From Nocardioides sp. LHD-245 (GTDB lineage Bacteria > Actinomycetota > Actinomycetes > Propionibacteriales > Nocardioidaceae), in assembly GCF_030929495.1 (NCBI RefSeq), contig NZ_JAVFWN010000003.1:1-64000 (forward strand): DNA of 64,000 nt, in the 5' to 3' direction. Position numbers and translations under genes: made by a program. Below the pieces are notes generated by a model. That model was not told the DNA's origin. It worked only from the letters and a program-made list of their open reading frames with translations, and made no database searches. How positions within the stretch are numbered: position 1 is the first letter of the stretch; each line of letters opens with the position of its first letter. Positions 19,931-27,363 of this stretch are shown here, one piece after another.

Positions 19931-19948
19931 GTTGCATTCGGGTTGCAT
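19931..19948. promoter_or_regulatory. Candidate autoregulatory site of the GAF regulator
   Basis: GTTGCATTCGGGTTGCAT: two perfect GTTGCA half-sites with a 5-bp spacer, 39 bp upstream of the chosen start at 19892. It matches 18610-18627 in sequence, orientation and spacing. Confidence 0.55.
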
Positions 19949-20048
19949 CGGCCGCCGTCGCGGTCGGCAGACAGCCGGCCGGCAGCCGACCGCGAGGTGG
20001 TTGTGGGCGATTTCGGGCGTGCCCCGCCGCTCCGGTAAGGTCTCCCGC

Positions 20049-20138
20049 GGTGGCGTGTCCGAGCGGCCTAAGGAGAACGCCTCGAAAGCGTTTGTGGGCG
20101 CAAGTCCACCGAGGGTTCAAATCCCTCCGCCACCGCCA
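20049..20138 (+). tRNA. tRNA-Ser (anticodon CGA)
   Basis: Class II tRNA with a long variable arm. The acceptor stem GGTGGCG (20049-20055) pairs with CGCCACC (20128-20134), discriminator G, then an encoded CCA (20136-20138). The anticodon loop CTCGAAA gives CGA, reading UCG serine codons. The T-loop GGGTTCAAATCCC is canonical. A repeat that recurs at 21374 begins at its very 3' end, so it is a plausible integration target. Confidence 0.96.
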
Positions 20139-20235
20139 TGTGATGTCGCAGGACATCGCGGACACCCGGACCTACGGAAACGTAGGTTCGGGTGTTGTTC
20201 ATTTCGGGTTTCGTGGCTGGTAGTTCTCGCTGGGA
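20137..20235. repeat. Repeat copy A at the tRNA-Ser 3' end, with terminator-like hairpin
   Basis: Begins CATGTGATGTCGCAGGACATC (20137-20157) and is shared with 21374-21394. The similarity continues through a hairpin of the same design (here ACACCCG-ACCTACG pairing across 20162-20195, followed by TTGTTCATTTC) and on to GGTAGTTCT. The hairpin probably terminates tRNA-Ser transcription. The two copies bracket the HTH/PIN gene pair. Confidence 0.7.
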
Positions 20236-20253
20236 TCGATGACGACTGAACGC

Positions 20254-20295
20254 CTGCACACTTAGAACACGCAACTGTGCAGTAGGTGGTATCCT
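20254..20295 (+). promoter_or_regulatory. Autoregulatory promoter of the HTH/PIN operon
   Basis: Inverted repeat CTGCACA (20254-20260) / TGTGCAG (20276-20282), with centres 22 bp apart, lies immediately upstream of a -10-like TATCCT (20290-20295). Transcription starting ~7 bp downstream would begin at the GTG at 20302, giving a leaderless mRNA. The site is placed as expected for repression by the HTH antitoxin. Confidence 0.5.
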
Positions 20296-20301
20296 GTGGA
20301 C

Positions 20302-20625
20302 GTGAAGGAACCGCTCACCATCGACCCCGCGCACGCCGACTGGGACGCCATCCGGCAATACCTCACCGACGCCGCCCAGGCAGGCGAGGTCGTGTCCCTG
20401 ACCGCGCACGTCGAGACCCTCACCCCCGCCGAAGCCGCCCGACGGCTCGGCATGTCCCGGTCCACCATCTCCCGCCGCATCAGTGCTGGGGAGATCCACA
20501 CCATCAAGGTGGGCTCCCACCACCGCATCCCCGTCCGCGAGTTCGAACGCTTCCACGACACCCTGATGAGCGACATGGTTCGAGCCACGAGCGACGAACT
20601 CGAAGCCGACCTGTATGGCGACTGA
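20302..20625 (+). CDS. Excisionase-type HTH antitoxin
   Basis: 107 residues. The helix-turn-helix LTPAEAARRLGMSRSTISRRISAGEIHTIKVGSHHRI (residues 45-80) is of the MerR/excisionase type used by antitoxins paired with PIN toxins. The C-terminal acidic tail (SDELEADLYGD) probably blocks the toxin. Start taken as GTG 20302 because it coincides with the expected transcription start; GTG 20296 is an alternative adding two residues. It overlaps the toxin gene by 11 nt. Confidence 0.78.
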   Translation: MKEPLTIDPAHADWDAIRQYLTDAAQAGEVVSLTAHVETLTPAEAARRLGMSRSTISRRISAGEIHTIKVGSHHRIPVREFERFHDTLMSDMVRATSDELEADLYGD

Positions 20626-21280
20626 CCGTCGCCTGCTGTTCCTCGACGCCAACATCCTCGCCTCGCCCGTCACCCGCAGCCTCCTGCTCATGGGCAGCGT
20701 CCCCGCCGGGTTGGGGGCGACGTGGAGTGCCTACGCCGAGACCGAAGCAAACCGGCACCTGCCGCCCTCGGCGAAGAACCTCTCCGCGCTGCGCAGTCGC
20801 CTCGGTCGCGAACTCGGACCAACCGGCGACGACCCCAGCCGGTACGAGGCCACCGACGCCAAGGACCGCCAGATCCTCGCCGACGCCGTCGCAGCAGGTG
20901 CCGCGTTCATCATCACCAGGAACATCGCCGACTTCTCGCTCGCCGACCTCACCGGTGCAGGAATCGCGGCCGTCGACCCCGACCTGTTCATGTCCATCCG
21001 CTTCAACGCCGACACCCACCGGCACGCCCTCGAACTGCTCATTGAGAACATGCGGAACCCGCCTCGCAGTGCCGCAGACATGCACGCGCTCCTCGGCAAG
21101 CGCCACCCACGGCTCGTCTCACGGCACGCAGCCCTGTTCGACACCACCCCAGCCGCCCCGACCCAGCCACCGCCCGCCGACATCTACCGTGGCGCACGCT
21201 GCGTCCTCTGCGGGCGCACCCTCCGCAACCCCGCCAGCCTTCACGACGGCCTCGGCTCAGACTGCAAACACAAAGTCTGA
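20615..21280 (+). CDS. PIN-domain toxin with C-terminal zinc-ribbon-like (DUF6011-type) tail
   Basis: 221 residues. The PIN ribonuclease core has FLDANIL, a Glu in YAETEANRHLP and the acidic DAKDRQILADAVAAGAAFIITRNIADF, matching the D..E..D..N/D metal site. A middle region (100-190) is unusual for VapC-like toxins, which are ~130-150 residues. The extra C-terminus has ARCVLCGRTLRNPASL followed by GLGSDC, a CxxC...C zinc-binding motif of the DUF6011 kind. Paired with the upstream HTH antitoxin. The fusion suggests a distinct RNA or partner recognition mode (inference). Confidence 0.78.
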   Translation: MATDRRLLFLDANILASPVTRSLLLMGSVPAGLGATWSAYAETEANRHLPPSAKNLSALRSRLGRELGPTGDDPSRYEATDAKDRQILADAVAAGAAFIITRNIADFSLADLTGAGIAAVDPDLFMSIRFNADTHRHALELLIENMRNPPRSAADMHALLGKRHPRLVSRHAALFDTTPAAPTQPPPADIYRGARCVLCGRTLRNPASLHDGLGSDCKHKV

Positions 21281-21373
21281 ACCAAGGCCGGGGGAAAGCC
21301 TCGCCACGAGCGGGGCAACGCCACCTGCGCCGCCATCGACACCGCAGGTCAGGGGATTCTCTCCGAAGCCCGT

Positions 21374-21462
21374 CATGTGATGTCGCAGGACATCCGCAAG
21401 ACCCGGACCCGCGGGAGTGGGTCCGGGTCCTTGTCATTTCTGGGGCGGGTAGTCCTTGACGG
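21374..21462. repeat. Repeat copy B flanking the HTH/PIN pair
   Basis: CATGTGATGTCGCAGGACATC (21374-21394) repeats the 3' flank of tRNA-Ser exactly over 21 bp. It then continues with a hairpin built from ACCCGGACCC/GGGTCCGGGT, a shared GTCATTTC and GGTAGT. Identity fades in the hairpin stem, where changes are largely compensatory. With copy A it frames ~1.2 kb. It may be a duplicated attachment site or an independently dispersed element. Confidence 0.65.
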
Positions 21463-21470
21463 GGTTGATA

Positions 21471-21809
21471 GTGAGACGAACGACCGGGCGTGTCGAACGA
21501 TTGACTGATGCCGTCCGTCGTCTCGACCCCACGCCTGTCAAGGCCACGCTCTTCGGATCCGTCGCGCGTGGCGACGGAGACGACACCAGCGACATCGACC
21601 TCCTGCTCGTCCGGCCAACCGAGGACAGCGACCCATGGAGGGACTCCATGGGCGACATCGCCGCAGACGTCTACCGGTGGACCGGCAACCACGTTCAATG
21701 GGTGACCCTGAGTCAGGCACGATGGGACCAGATGGTCGAGGAGGAGGACCCCCTCATCGAATCCATCCATCGTGAGGGCATCTCACTCTTGAACGGTGCG
21801 CGCGTATGA
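21471..21809 (+). CDS. MNT-type nucleotidyltransferase antitoxin
   Basis: 112 residues. The minimal nucleotidyltransferase signature FGSVARGDGDDTSDIDLLLV (GS...D-x-D) is intact. Proteins of this kind AMPylate and neutralise HEPN ribonuclease toxins encoded directly downstream with an overlap. Here the stop overlaps an ATG (21806) by 4 nt, as expected, but the partner is degraded. GTG 21471 is preferred over the TTG at 21456 by alignment to the core fold. Confidence 0.75.
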   Translation: MRRTTGRVERLTDAVRRLDPTPVKATLFGSVARGDGDDTSDIDLLLVRPTEDSDPWRDSMGDIAADVYRWTGNHVQWVTLSQARWDQMVEEEDPLIESIHREGISLLNGARV

Positions 21810-21939
21810 GCGGGGCAGGCAAGAGCGGTCTCCAGGCGTGCAGTACTCACCGCACCTCGTCGGCTCCGCTGAAGAGAAGCAGGCGACCCGCCGAGCCGCG
21901 CATCTCATCGACAGGCCGCTGAAGCGCTACGGGGGCTGA
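21806..21939 (+). pseudogene. Possible remnant of a HEPN toxin gene
   Basis: The ATG overlapping the nucleotidyltransferase stop opens MSGAGKSGLQ and then goes off frame. Another frame from about 21841 reads QYSPHLVGSAEEKQATRRAAHLID to a stop at 21939, which looks like the C-terminal helix of HEPN proteins. N- and C-terminal pieces separated by only tens of bases suggest an internal deletion of most of the toxin. This is a judgement from two short fragments. Confidence 0.35.
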
Positions 21940-22006
21940 CCCGCGCACCCCGCTCCTGGGCTGCTCGGGTTGGCGATCCGCCCACCTGCCCGGCGAGGAT
22001 GGACCC

Positions 22007-22543
22007 ATGCGCGCCGGCTACGACTTCCGCACAGCTACGCCCGACGACGTCCCCGCGCTGGTGGCGCTGGTGGAGTCGGCGTACCGCGGCGACGTGTCGC
22101 GCCAGGGTTGGACCACCGAGGCCGACCTGTTGCAGGGCCAGCGCACCGATGTCGACGACGTCGCGCGGGTGGTCGAGGCGGCGGACAGCGTGGTGCTGGT
22201 GGCGGTCGACGCCGAGGACGGTCGCCTCACGGCCTGCTGCCATGTGGAGCGGCGAGGGGAGCGCGCGTACTTCGGGCTGTTCGCGGTCGACCCCACCCGG
22301 CAGGGCGGCGGCCTCGGCCGGCAGCTGATGGAGCGCGCCGAGCAGTTCGCCGCAGCCACCTGGGGCAGCACCCATCTGGAGATGACCGTGATCCGGCAGC
22401 GCACCGACCTGATCGCCTACTACGTGCGCCGGGGGTACGTCGACACCGGGCACCGCAGGCCGTTCCCGTACGGCGACGAGCGGTTCGGGCTGCCGCAGCG
22501 CGACGACCTCGAGTTCACCCTGCTGGAGAAGTCGCTCGGCTGA
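22007..22543 (+). CDS. GNAT-family N-acetyltransferase
   Basis: 178 residues. The acetyl-CoA pyrophosphate loop is LFAVDPTRQGGGLGRQLMERAEQF (Q/RxxGxG/A), followed by the beta-4/5 HLEMTVIRQRTDLIAYYVRRGYVDTG. Substrate unknown. ATG 22007 sits close to the upstream toxin-antitoxin remnants but shares no theme with them. Confidence 0.85.
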   Translation: MRAGYDFRTATPDDVPALVALVESAYRGDVSRQGWTTEADLLQGQRTDVDDVARVVEAADSVVLVAVDAEDGRLTACCHVERRGERAYFGLFAVDPTRQGGGLGRQLMERAEQFAAATWGSTHLEMTVIRQRTDLIAYYVRRGYVDTGHRRPFPYGDERFGLPQRDDLEFTLLEKSLG

Positions 22544-22722
22544 CCGACAGGTCCCCGCTGCCCCCCTTTCGGGTGACAAACGCCGGCCCAAGGACGGCGT
22601 TCGGGCCCCCCGAGGTGGACTTCCGACCTAGCCTGCGGCCGGGACAAGTTTACGGCCACGGGCCGTACGGGTGGCCCGGCGAGGTGCCGCGTCGCGGCGT
22701 CGGGCCGGGCTCAGGGGGGATC

Positions 22723-24339
22723 ATGGAGCTTCGCTCCGAGGAAGAGCTGTTGGATCGGGTCCGTCGGGGAGACGAGCCGGCGTTCGACATCCTGTTCGTC
22801 CGTCACCGTGCGTATGCGCTCGGCGTGGCGCGACGGGTCGTCGGTCGGCGAGACGCGGAGGATGCGGTCGCGGAAGCCTTCGCGCGGATCTTCGCCATCC
22901 TCAAGAACGGCGGAGGGCCGACGACGACGTTCCGGCCGTACCTCAGCGTCACGGTCCACAATGTCGCCGTCAACCGACTGCGGGGGCAGAGCCGGGAGCT
23001 CACCACGGAGCCGAACAACCTGATCCCGCTGCTGGTCGAGGACGACACCTCCGGCACGCACCTCACCAACCGGGTGGTGCGGGACGCGTTCACGACGCTG
23101 CCCGCCCGCTGGCAGCAGGTCCTGTGGCTCTGCGAGGTCGACCGGGTTCCGCACGAGGAGGTGGGAGAGTTCCTCGGCATCAAGGCCAACGCCGTCGCGG
23201 CGCTGGCCCTGCGGGCCCGGCGTGGGCTCGCGGACGCGTACCTCGCGCAGTACGCCCAGGCCTCTGAATCGACCGAGTGCAAGAAGGTGGTCACCTACCT
23301 GCCGGGGTACGTCAACGGTCACCTCACCCGCGCACGGCGGGAGGCGGTCGACAGGCACCTGCAGGCGTGCGGCTCCTGTCCCGTCGCCATCGTCGAGCTC
23401 GGCGAGGCACGTCGTGACGTCAGCGCACTGCTCGCTCCCGTGGCCCTGTCGGTCGCCGCGTCGGGAGCGGCAGGGACGACGGTGGTCGGTGGCATCGGAA
23501 CCGTCGTCAACGGGTCGATGGGCAAGACGTTGACAGCCGTCCTCGCCTCGACGGCGGTCGCCGGCGCGGTCGTCGGTGTCGCCCTGGCCGCGATCCGCCT
23601 GGCCGGCCCGGACGTGGTCGACGCGCCAGCTACGGCTGCGCGGACCCAGGCCGGGGTGGGGTCGGCGGCGCCGGCGTCCCCCGACTCCTCCGCGCACCCC
23701 CCGCGGCGCCCGCCGTCGTCGCCTGCGACGGCCCGACCGACGGCCCGACCGACCGCCCGGGCGGTCCCGCCGCCGGCCCGCAGTCGGTCCACCGACGAGC
23801 TGGGGCACCACGCCGGTTCGGCAGCCGCGGAGGGCTCGCCGCCGCGGGTGGAGGCCCCTCCGGTCGTCCCCAGCGCCGCGGTGCCCTCCTCGACAGTCAC
23901 CCCGACCGACACCCCGACCGACACACCGACGGACACCGCGTCCCCCGGGTGGGGGGACCCTCGCCTCGGACTTCCGGTCTGGAGTACGTCGCCCGCCGGC
24001 CCGGCGTGGCGGCGGGTCACGATCCAGGTGGACGGAGACGGACATCCCGTGCAGGTCGCACTCGGCGGCGTCGGCGCCACCCACTACTGCCTGACCGTCG
24101 GCGACGCGGATGGAGCTGCCTGCTCGTCCCGCCCCCAGCACGGTCCATGGGCCGACTCGATCCTGGCCGGGGCCGGGATCACGCGGCTGACGGTCGACGT
24201 CAAGGCCGCGCGGACGACGTACCTGACCTTCGGCATCCTCGGTGTCGAGGGACGCGACGTGGACCCCGGCAACAACGAACGGTCGATCTCGGTGTCGTCG
24301 CCGGGACGTGAGGATGCGGAGGCGGCCGACTCCGACTGA
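22723..24339 (+). CDS. ECF sigma factor fused to zinc-finger, transmembrane and exported domains
   Basis: 538 residues. Residues 1-95 are sigma region 2 (FDILFVRHRAYALGVARRVVGRRDAEDAVAEAFARIF) and 115-175 region 4 (LPARWQQVLWLCEVDRVPHEEVGEFLGIKANAVAALALRARRGL). A zf-HC2-like anti-sigma motif follows: Cys186 and HLQACGSC (His212, Cys216, Cys219). Then comes a hydrophobic helix at 266-295, a Pro/Thr/Ser-rich stretch with repeated TPTD, and a C-terminal ~120-residue beta-rich domain that would lie outside the cell. A sigma factor and its membrane anti-sigma in one chain implies regulated proteolysis or conformational control. ATG 22723 has GGGGGG upstream. It stands at the head of the surface-protein island and is a candidate master regulator. 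Confidence 0.85.
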   Translation: MELRSEEELLDRVRRGDEPAFDILFVRHRAYALGVARRVVGRRDAEDAVAEAFARIFAILKNGGGPTTTFRPYLSVTVHNVAVNRLRGQSRELTTEPNNLIPLLVEDDTSGTHLTNRVVRDAFTTLPARWQQVLWLCEVDRVPHEEVGEFLGIKANAVAALALRARRGLADAYLAQYAQASESTECKKVVTYLPGYVNGHLTRARREAVDRHLQACGSCPVAIVELGEARRDVSALLAPVALSVAASGAAGTTVVGGIGTVVNGSMGKTLTAVLASTAVAGAVVGVALAAIRLAGPDVVDAPATAARTQAGVGSAAPASPDSSAHPPRRPPSSPATARPTARPTARAVPPPARSRSTDELGHHAGSAAAEGSPPRVEAPPVVPSAAVPSSTVTPTDTPTDTPTDTASPGWGDPRLGLPVWSTSPAGPAWRRVTIQVDGDGHPVQVALGGVGATHYCLTVGDADGAACSSRPQHGPWADSILAGAGITRLTVDVKAARTTYLTFGILGVEGRDVDPGNNERSISVSSPGREDAEAADSD

Positions 24340-24687
24340 GGTGGGTCCCGTCGGTGGACGAGGCCACGTTCGACGGGGCAGAACCTTTTTCTCCGGGTCG
24401 CGTCATATCCACCTCGGACGGGTGTCACCCAGGCATGCGAACCGTCGACGGGGCATGCGGATGAGAGGCATCGGCCTGTCCCCCGAACGGGGGGCATTCG
24501 GCCGGAGTCCCGGCGCTCCGGGCGCCGTGGCTCGTTTCGGTTCGTACGAGATCCCGGCGGTCGGGATGCGATCCCGGAGCGCCGGCGACGCACAGATCCA
24601 TCGTGAACGACCTGCTGGTCGCGTGGGGCGCGACGTCGAGACGCAGGGGAGAGAGATGAAGGGGACAGAGATGAAGGGGACAGATCA
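24340..24687 (+). promoter_or_regulatory. 348-bp leader of the thioester adhesin with boxed motif, small ORF and duplicated ribosome site
   Basis: Contains CCCCCGAACGGGGGGCATTCG at 24480-24500, one of the recurrent CGGGKGRCA-type boxes. A 15-bp unit AGAGATGAAGGGGAC is tandemly duplicated at 24652-24681, so the GAAGGGGA Shine-Dalgarno is present twice. An in-frame ATG within the repeat (24656) reads an 11-codon peptide, MKGTEMKGTDQ, whose stop overlaps GTG 24688 (GTGA); the same frame can be opened further upstream. This suggests translational coupling from a leader peptide. No other gene is apparent. Confidence 0.5.
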
Positions 24688-27264
24688 GTGAGCAAGTGGA
24701 GTTGGAGCCACCGCGCGTGGCGCACCTGGGTGACGGGCCTCGTGCTCGCCCTGGGGGCAGTCGTGATGCCGTCGTTGGCGCCGTCGGCGTCGGCGGCGAG
24801 TCAGCCGGGAGCCGGCGACACCGTCTGGATCGGCACGCTGGTGCAGGGACACCCGGGCACGCGGCTGCACAGCGTGTACTCGCCCGTGCCGGCGGACACC
24901 AGCAACCCGGGAACTCCGGACTACTGGGCCTACTGCATCGAGCACAACGTGTCGGCGAAGACCGGCACGACCGGCGTCGCCGGCAACGTGTCGGCCTTCC
25001 TGGGCACCAACTACTACGACACCGACCCCACGGTCCCCGGCAAGGTGATGTGGATCGTCGCCAACAGCTACCCGGCGATCAGCCTGTCTGCCTTCGCCAC
25101 GGCGGCGGGCGTCCCCGGTCTCACGCAGAACGACGCGATCGAGGCTATCCAGTACGCCATCTGGCGCTACACGGACCTGACCTTCGACTCGAACTGGAAC
25201 TGGGCCGGCTCCGACTCGGAGGCCAACGCCGAGGCGGCGTACTGGTACCTCATCGGCAAGATCAACGACGGCAACACCCTGACACCCGGCTCGGCCTCGG
25301 TCACGGCGAGCGTCACCGCTCCGGCCGGCGCGCAGCAGGCGGGCACCCTGGTCGGCCCGTTCACGGTCACCACCAACCAGCCGACCGTCGGCGTGACCGT
25401 GGCTCCGGGTGTCCCCGTGACCGACGCTGCAGGCAACCCGATCAACGTCGGGGCCGTCGCCAACGGGCAGCAGCTCTACCTCGACCTGCGCGCCTCGACC
25501 ACCGCCGGCTCCGCCACCGTCACCGTGACCGCGCAGGGTGCGGGCGGCACCGGCATGACCATCTCGGTGCCGAGCGCCAGCGGCGGCACACCGACGGCCG
25601 GCAGCCACGCGCAGTCGCTGGTCCTGGTCGCGGGAAGCACCGCCACCACCACCGGCTCGGCCGCCGTCACCTGGACCGCCGCTCCGGCGCCGTCGATCGG
25701 TACGACGTTGGTCGACAAGGCCGACAGTGACCACACCATCCCCGCTGCCGGCGGGATCGTGGTGGACACGATCGCCTATCAGAACCTGACGCCGGGCACG
25801 TCGTACACCGTGACCGGTGAGCTGATGAAGAAGTCGGACGGTTCGGCGACCGGGATCACCGGCACCGCGACGTTCACCCCGACCGCGGCCAACGGCACGG
25901 TGGAGGTGGAGTTCACGGTTCCGTCGGGCTATGCGGGTCAGTCGCTGGTGGCCTTCGAGGAGTTGAAGGTCACGGGTCAGGCGGCGGTGGTCGCTGAGCA
26001 CAAGGACATCAACGACGCCGCACAGACGGTGAGCGTCTCCAAGGGTGCGCCGACCGTGAACACCCAGGCCTCCGCGGCCACGGTCGAGGTCGGTGCGGCC
26101 CTGCACGACGTGGTCACCATCACCGGGTTCGTCCCGGGCGGCACCGCGACGGGTACCGCGACCCTCTACGGTCCGGTGACCACGGTGAACGGCACCGTCT
26201 GCACCGAGGCGAACGTGGTCGGCACGGTCACCTTCACCCCGGCCAACGGCACGATCACGACGCCGACCGTCACGGTCACCCAGCCCGGTCTCTACACCTG
26301 GCAGGTCAACCTCAGCGCGGACGACCGCAACGAGGCGGCCACCCACGCGTGCGGTCTGGCGGCGGAGACCACCACGGTCCAGCAGCCGGACACCGGTGCG
26401 GGCGGTCAGTCCAAGGTCTCGCTGACCACGGAGACCTCGCACGACCAGGTCAAGCCCGGTGCCTACGTCTCCGACAAGGTCACCATCACCGGCTTCGTCC
26501 CCGGGCACGGCGCGATCGGCTCGGCCACCCTGTACGGACCGTTCGCCTCACGCGACGAGATCACCTGCACGACTGCCAAGGCTGTCGGAACGGTGAGCTT
26601 CACGCCGGGCAACGGCCTCGTCCAGACGCCGACGGTCCAGGTGAACCAGACCGGCTACTACACCTGGGTGGCGTCGACCACGGCGGACAGTCGCAACACC
26701 GCCGCGTCGCACGCCTGTGGTCTGGTGTCGGAGACGACGCTGGTGCGCAAGCCGGCCTACCAGGCGCCGGTCGTCAGCACGGGCTTCAGCGCCAGGGGAG
26801 GAGATGTCGCCGGCCGTCGTAGCGTCGAGCGGATCCGCATCCCGTCGCTGGGGGTCAACGCCGGCACGTCGCTGGTCGGCATCAAGCGCGGCAAGATGCA
26901 GGTGCCCGGCAATGTCGCCCGCACCGGTCAGCTCGGCCAGTCCGCCGCAGCCGGTGACCTGATCGGTACGACGGTCATCGCCGGCCACGTCTCCGACCGG
27001 CGCGACCGGCCGGGTGCGTTCTGGAAGCTCACCAAGATCCGCAAGGGCAAGGTCGTGACGGTCTGGCAGGGCGGCAAGAAGCTGCGCTACCGGGTCACCT
27101 CGATCGAGAGGTTCTCGCGGGCCTCGAAGCTGCCCGACCGGTTCTTCTCGACCACGGGTGAGCACAAGCTGGTGCTGATCAGCTGCGCCGGCAAGGTGAC
27201 GACCTCGGGTGGCGGGTTCCACTACCGCCAGAACGTCGTGGTCACCGCGGTTCCGCTGGGCTGA
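24688..27264 (+). CDS. Surface adhesin: thioester domain, VaFE domain, two Ig-like repeats and C-terminal sortase domain
   Basis: 858 residues with a signal peptide ending near SASAA (residue 37). The thioester domain has Cys83 in YWAYCIEH and Gln155 in EAIQYAIW, the pair that forms the internal Cys-Gln thioester used for covalent host or surface capture. A VaFE-type isopeptide domain starts at ~338 (GTTLVDKADSDHTIPAAGG) and ends with LVAFEELKV. Two ~115-residue repeats follow (from ~458 and ~577; TITGFVPG and ATLYGP cores). Residues 713-858 are a class E/F-like sortase domain with His767 (AGHVSD), Cys833 (ISCAGK) and Arg847 (HYRQN). No LPXTG is seen. A sortase at the end of an adhesin is unusual: it may anchor itself or link neighbours. 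Confidence 0.86.
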   Translation: MSKWSWSHRAWRTWVTGLVLALGAVVMPSLAPSASAASQPGAGDTVWIGTLVQGHPGTRLHSVYSPVPADTSNPGTPDYWAYCIEHNVSAKTGTTGVAGNVSAFLGTNYYDTDPTVPGKVMWIVANSYPAISLSAFATAAGVPGLTQNDAIEAIQYAIWRYTDLTFDSNWNWAGSDSEANAEAAYWYLIGKINDGNTLTPGSASVTASVTAPAGAQQAGTLVGPFTVTTNQPTVGVTVAPGVPVTDAAGNPINVGAVANGQQLYLDLRASTTAGSATVTVTAQGAGGTGMTISVPSASGGTPTAGSHAQSLVLVAGSTATTTGSAAVTWTAAPAPSIGTTLVDKADSDHTIPAAGGIVVDTIAYQNLTPGTSYTVTGELMKKSDGSATGITGTATFTPTAANGTVEVEFTVPSGYAGQSLVAFEELKVTGQAAVVAEHKDINDAAQTVSVSKGAPTVNTQASAATVEVGAALHDVVTITGFVPGGTATGTATLYGPVTTVNGTVCTEANVVGTVTFTPANGTITTPTVTVTQPGLYTWQVNLSADDRNEAATHACGLAAETTTVQQPDTGAGGQSKVSLTTETSHDQVKPGAYVSDKVTITGFVPGHGAIGSATLYGPFASRDEITCTTAKAVGTVSFTPGNGLVQTPTVQVNQTGYYTWVASTTADSRNTAASHACGLVSETTLVRKPAYQAPVVSTGFSARGGDVAGRRSVERIRIPSLGVNAGTSLVGIKRGKMQVPGNVARTGQLGQSAAAGDLIGTTVIAGHVSDRRDRPGAFWKLTKIRKGKVVTVWQGGKKLRYRVTSIERFSRASKLPDRFFSTTGEHKLVLISCAGKVTTSGGGFHYRQNVVVTAVPLG

Positions 27265-27276
27265 GCTTCGAAGACT

Positions 27277-27315
27277 CCGGCGGCGGTGGTGGTGCTTGTC
27301 CGCCACCGCCGTCGG
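27277..27315. terminator. Hairpin between the adhesin and collagen-like genes
   Basis: CCGGCGGCGGTGG (27277-27289) can pair with CCGCCACCGCCGTCGG (27300-27315) across a short loop, 12 bp past the adhesin stop. It could be a terminator or attenuator between the two transcription units. Confidence 0.5.
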
Positions 27316-27363
27316 ACACATCCACTGGACTATCACTCCGCAGGGAGAGAAGAGGAACGAACC

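Noticed and set aside
21281..21373. A tRNA fragment upstream of the second repeat copy, which would prove integration at tRNA-Ser
   Set aside because: The GGGGATTCTCTCCG segment only loosely resembles a T-arm and does not match the tRNA-Ser 3' end well enough.
20286..21380. A 364-codon open frame overlapping both toxin and antitoxin genes
   Set aside because: It is in another frame from both recognisable proteins and reads as Pro/Thr/Ser/Arg low-complexity sequence.
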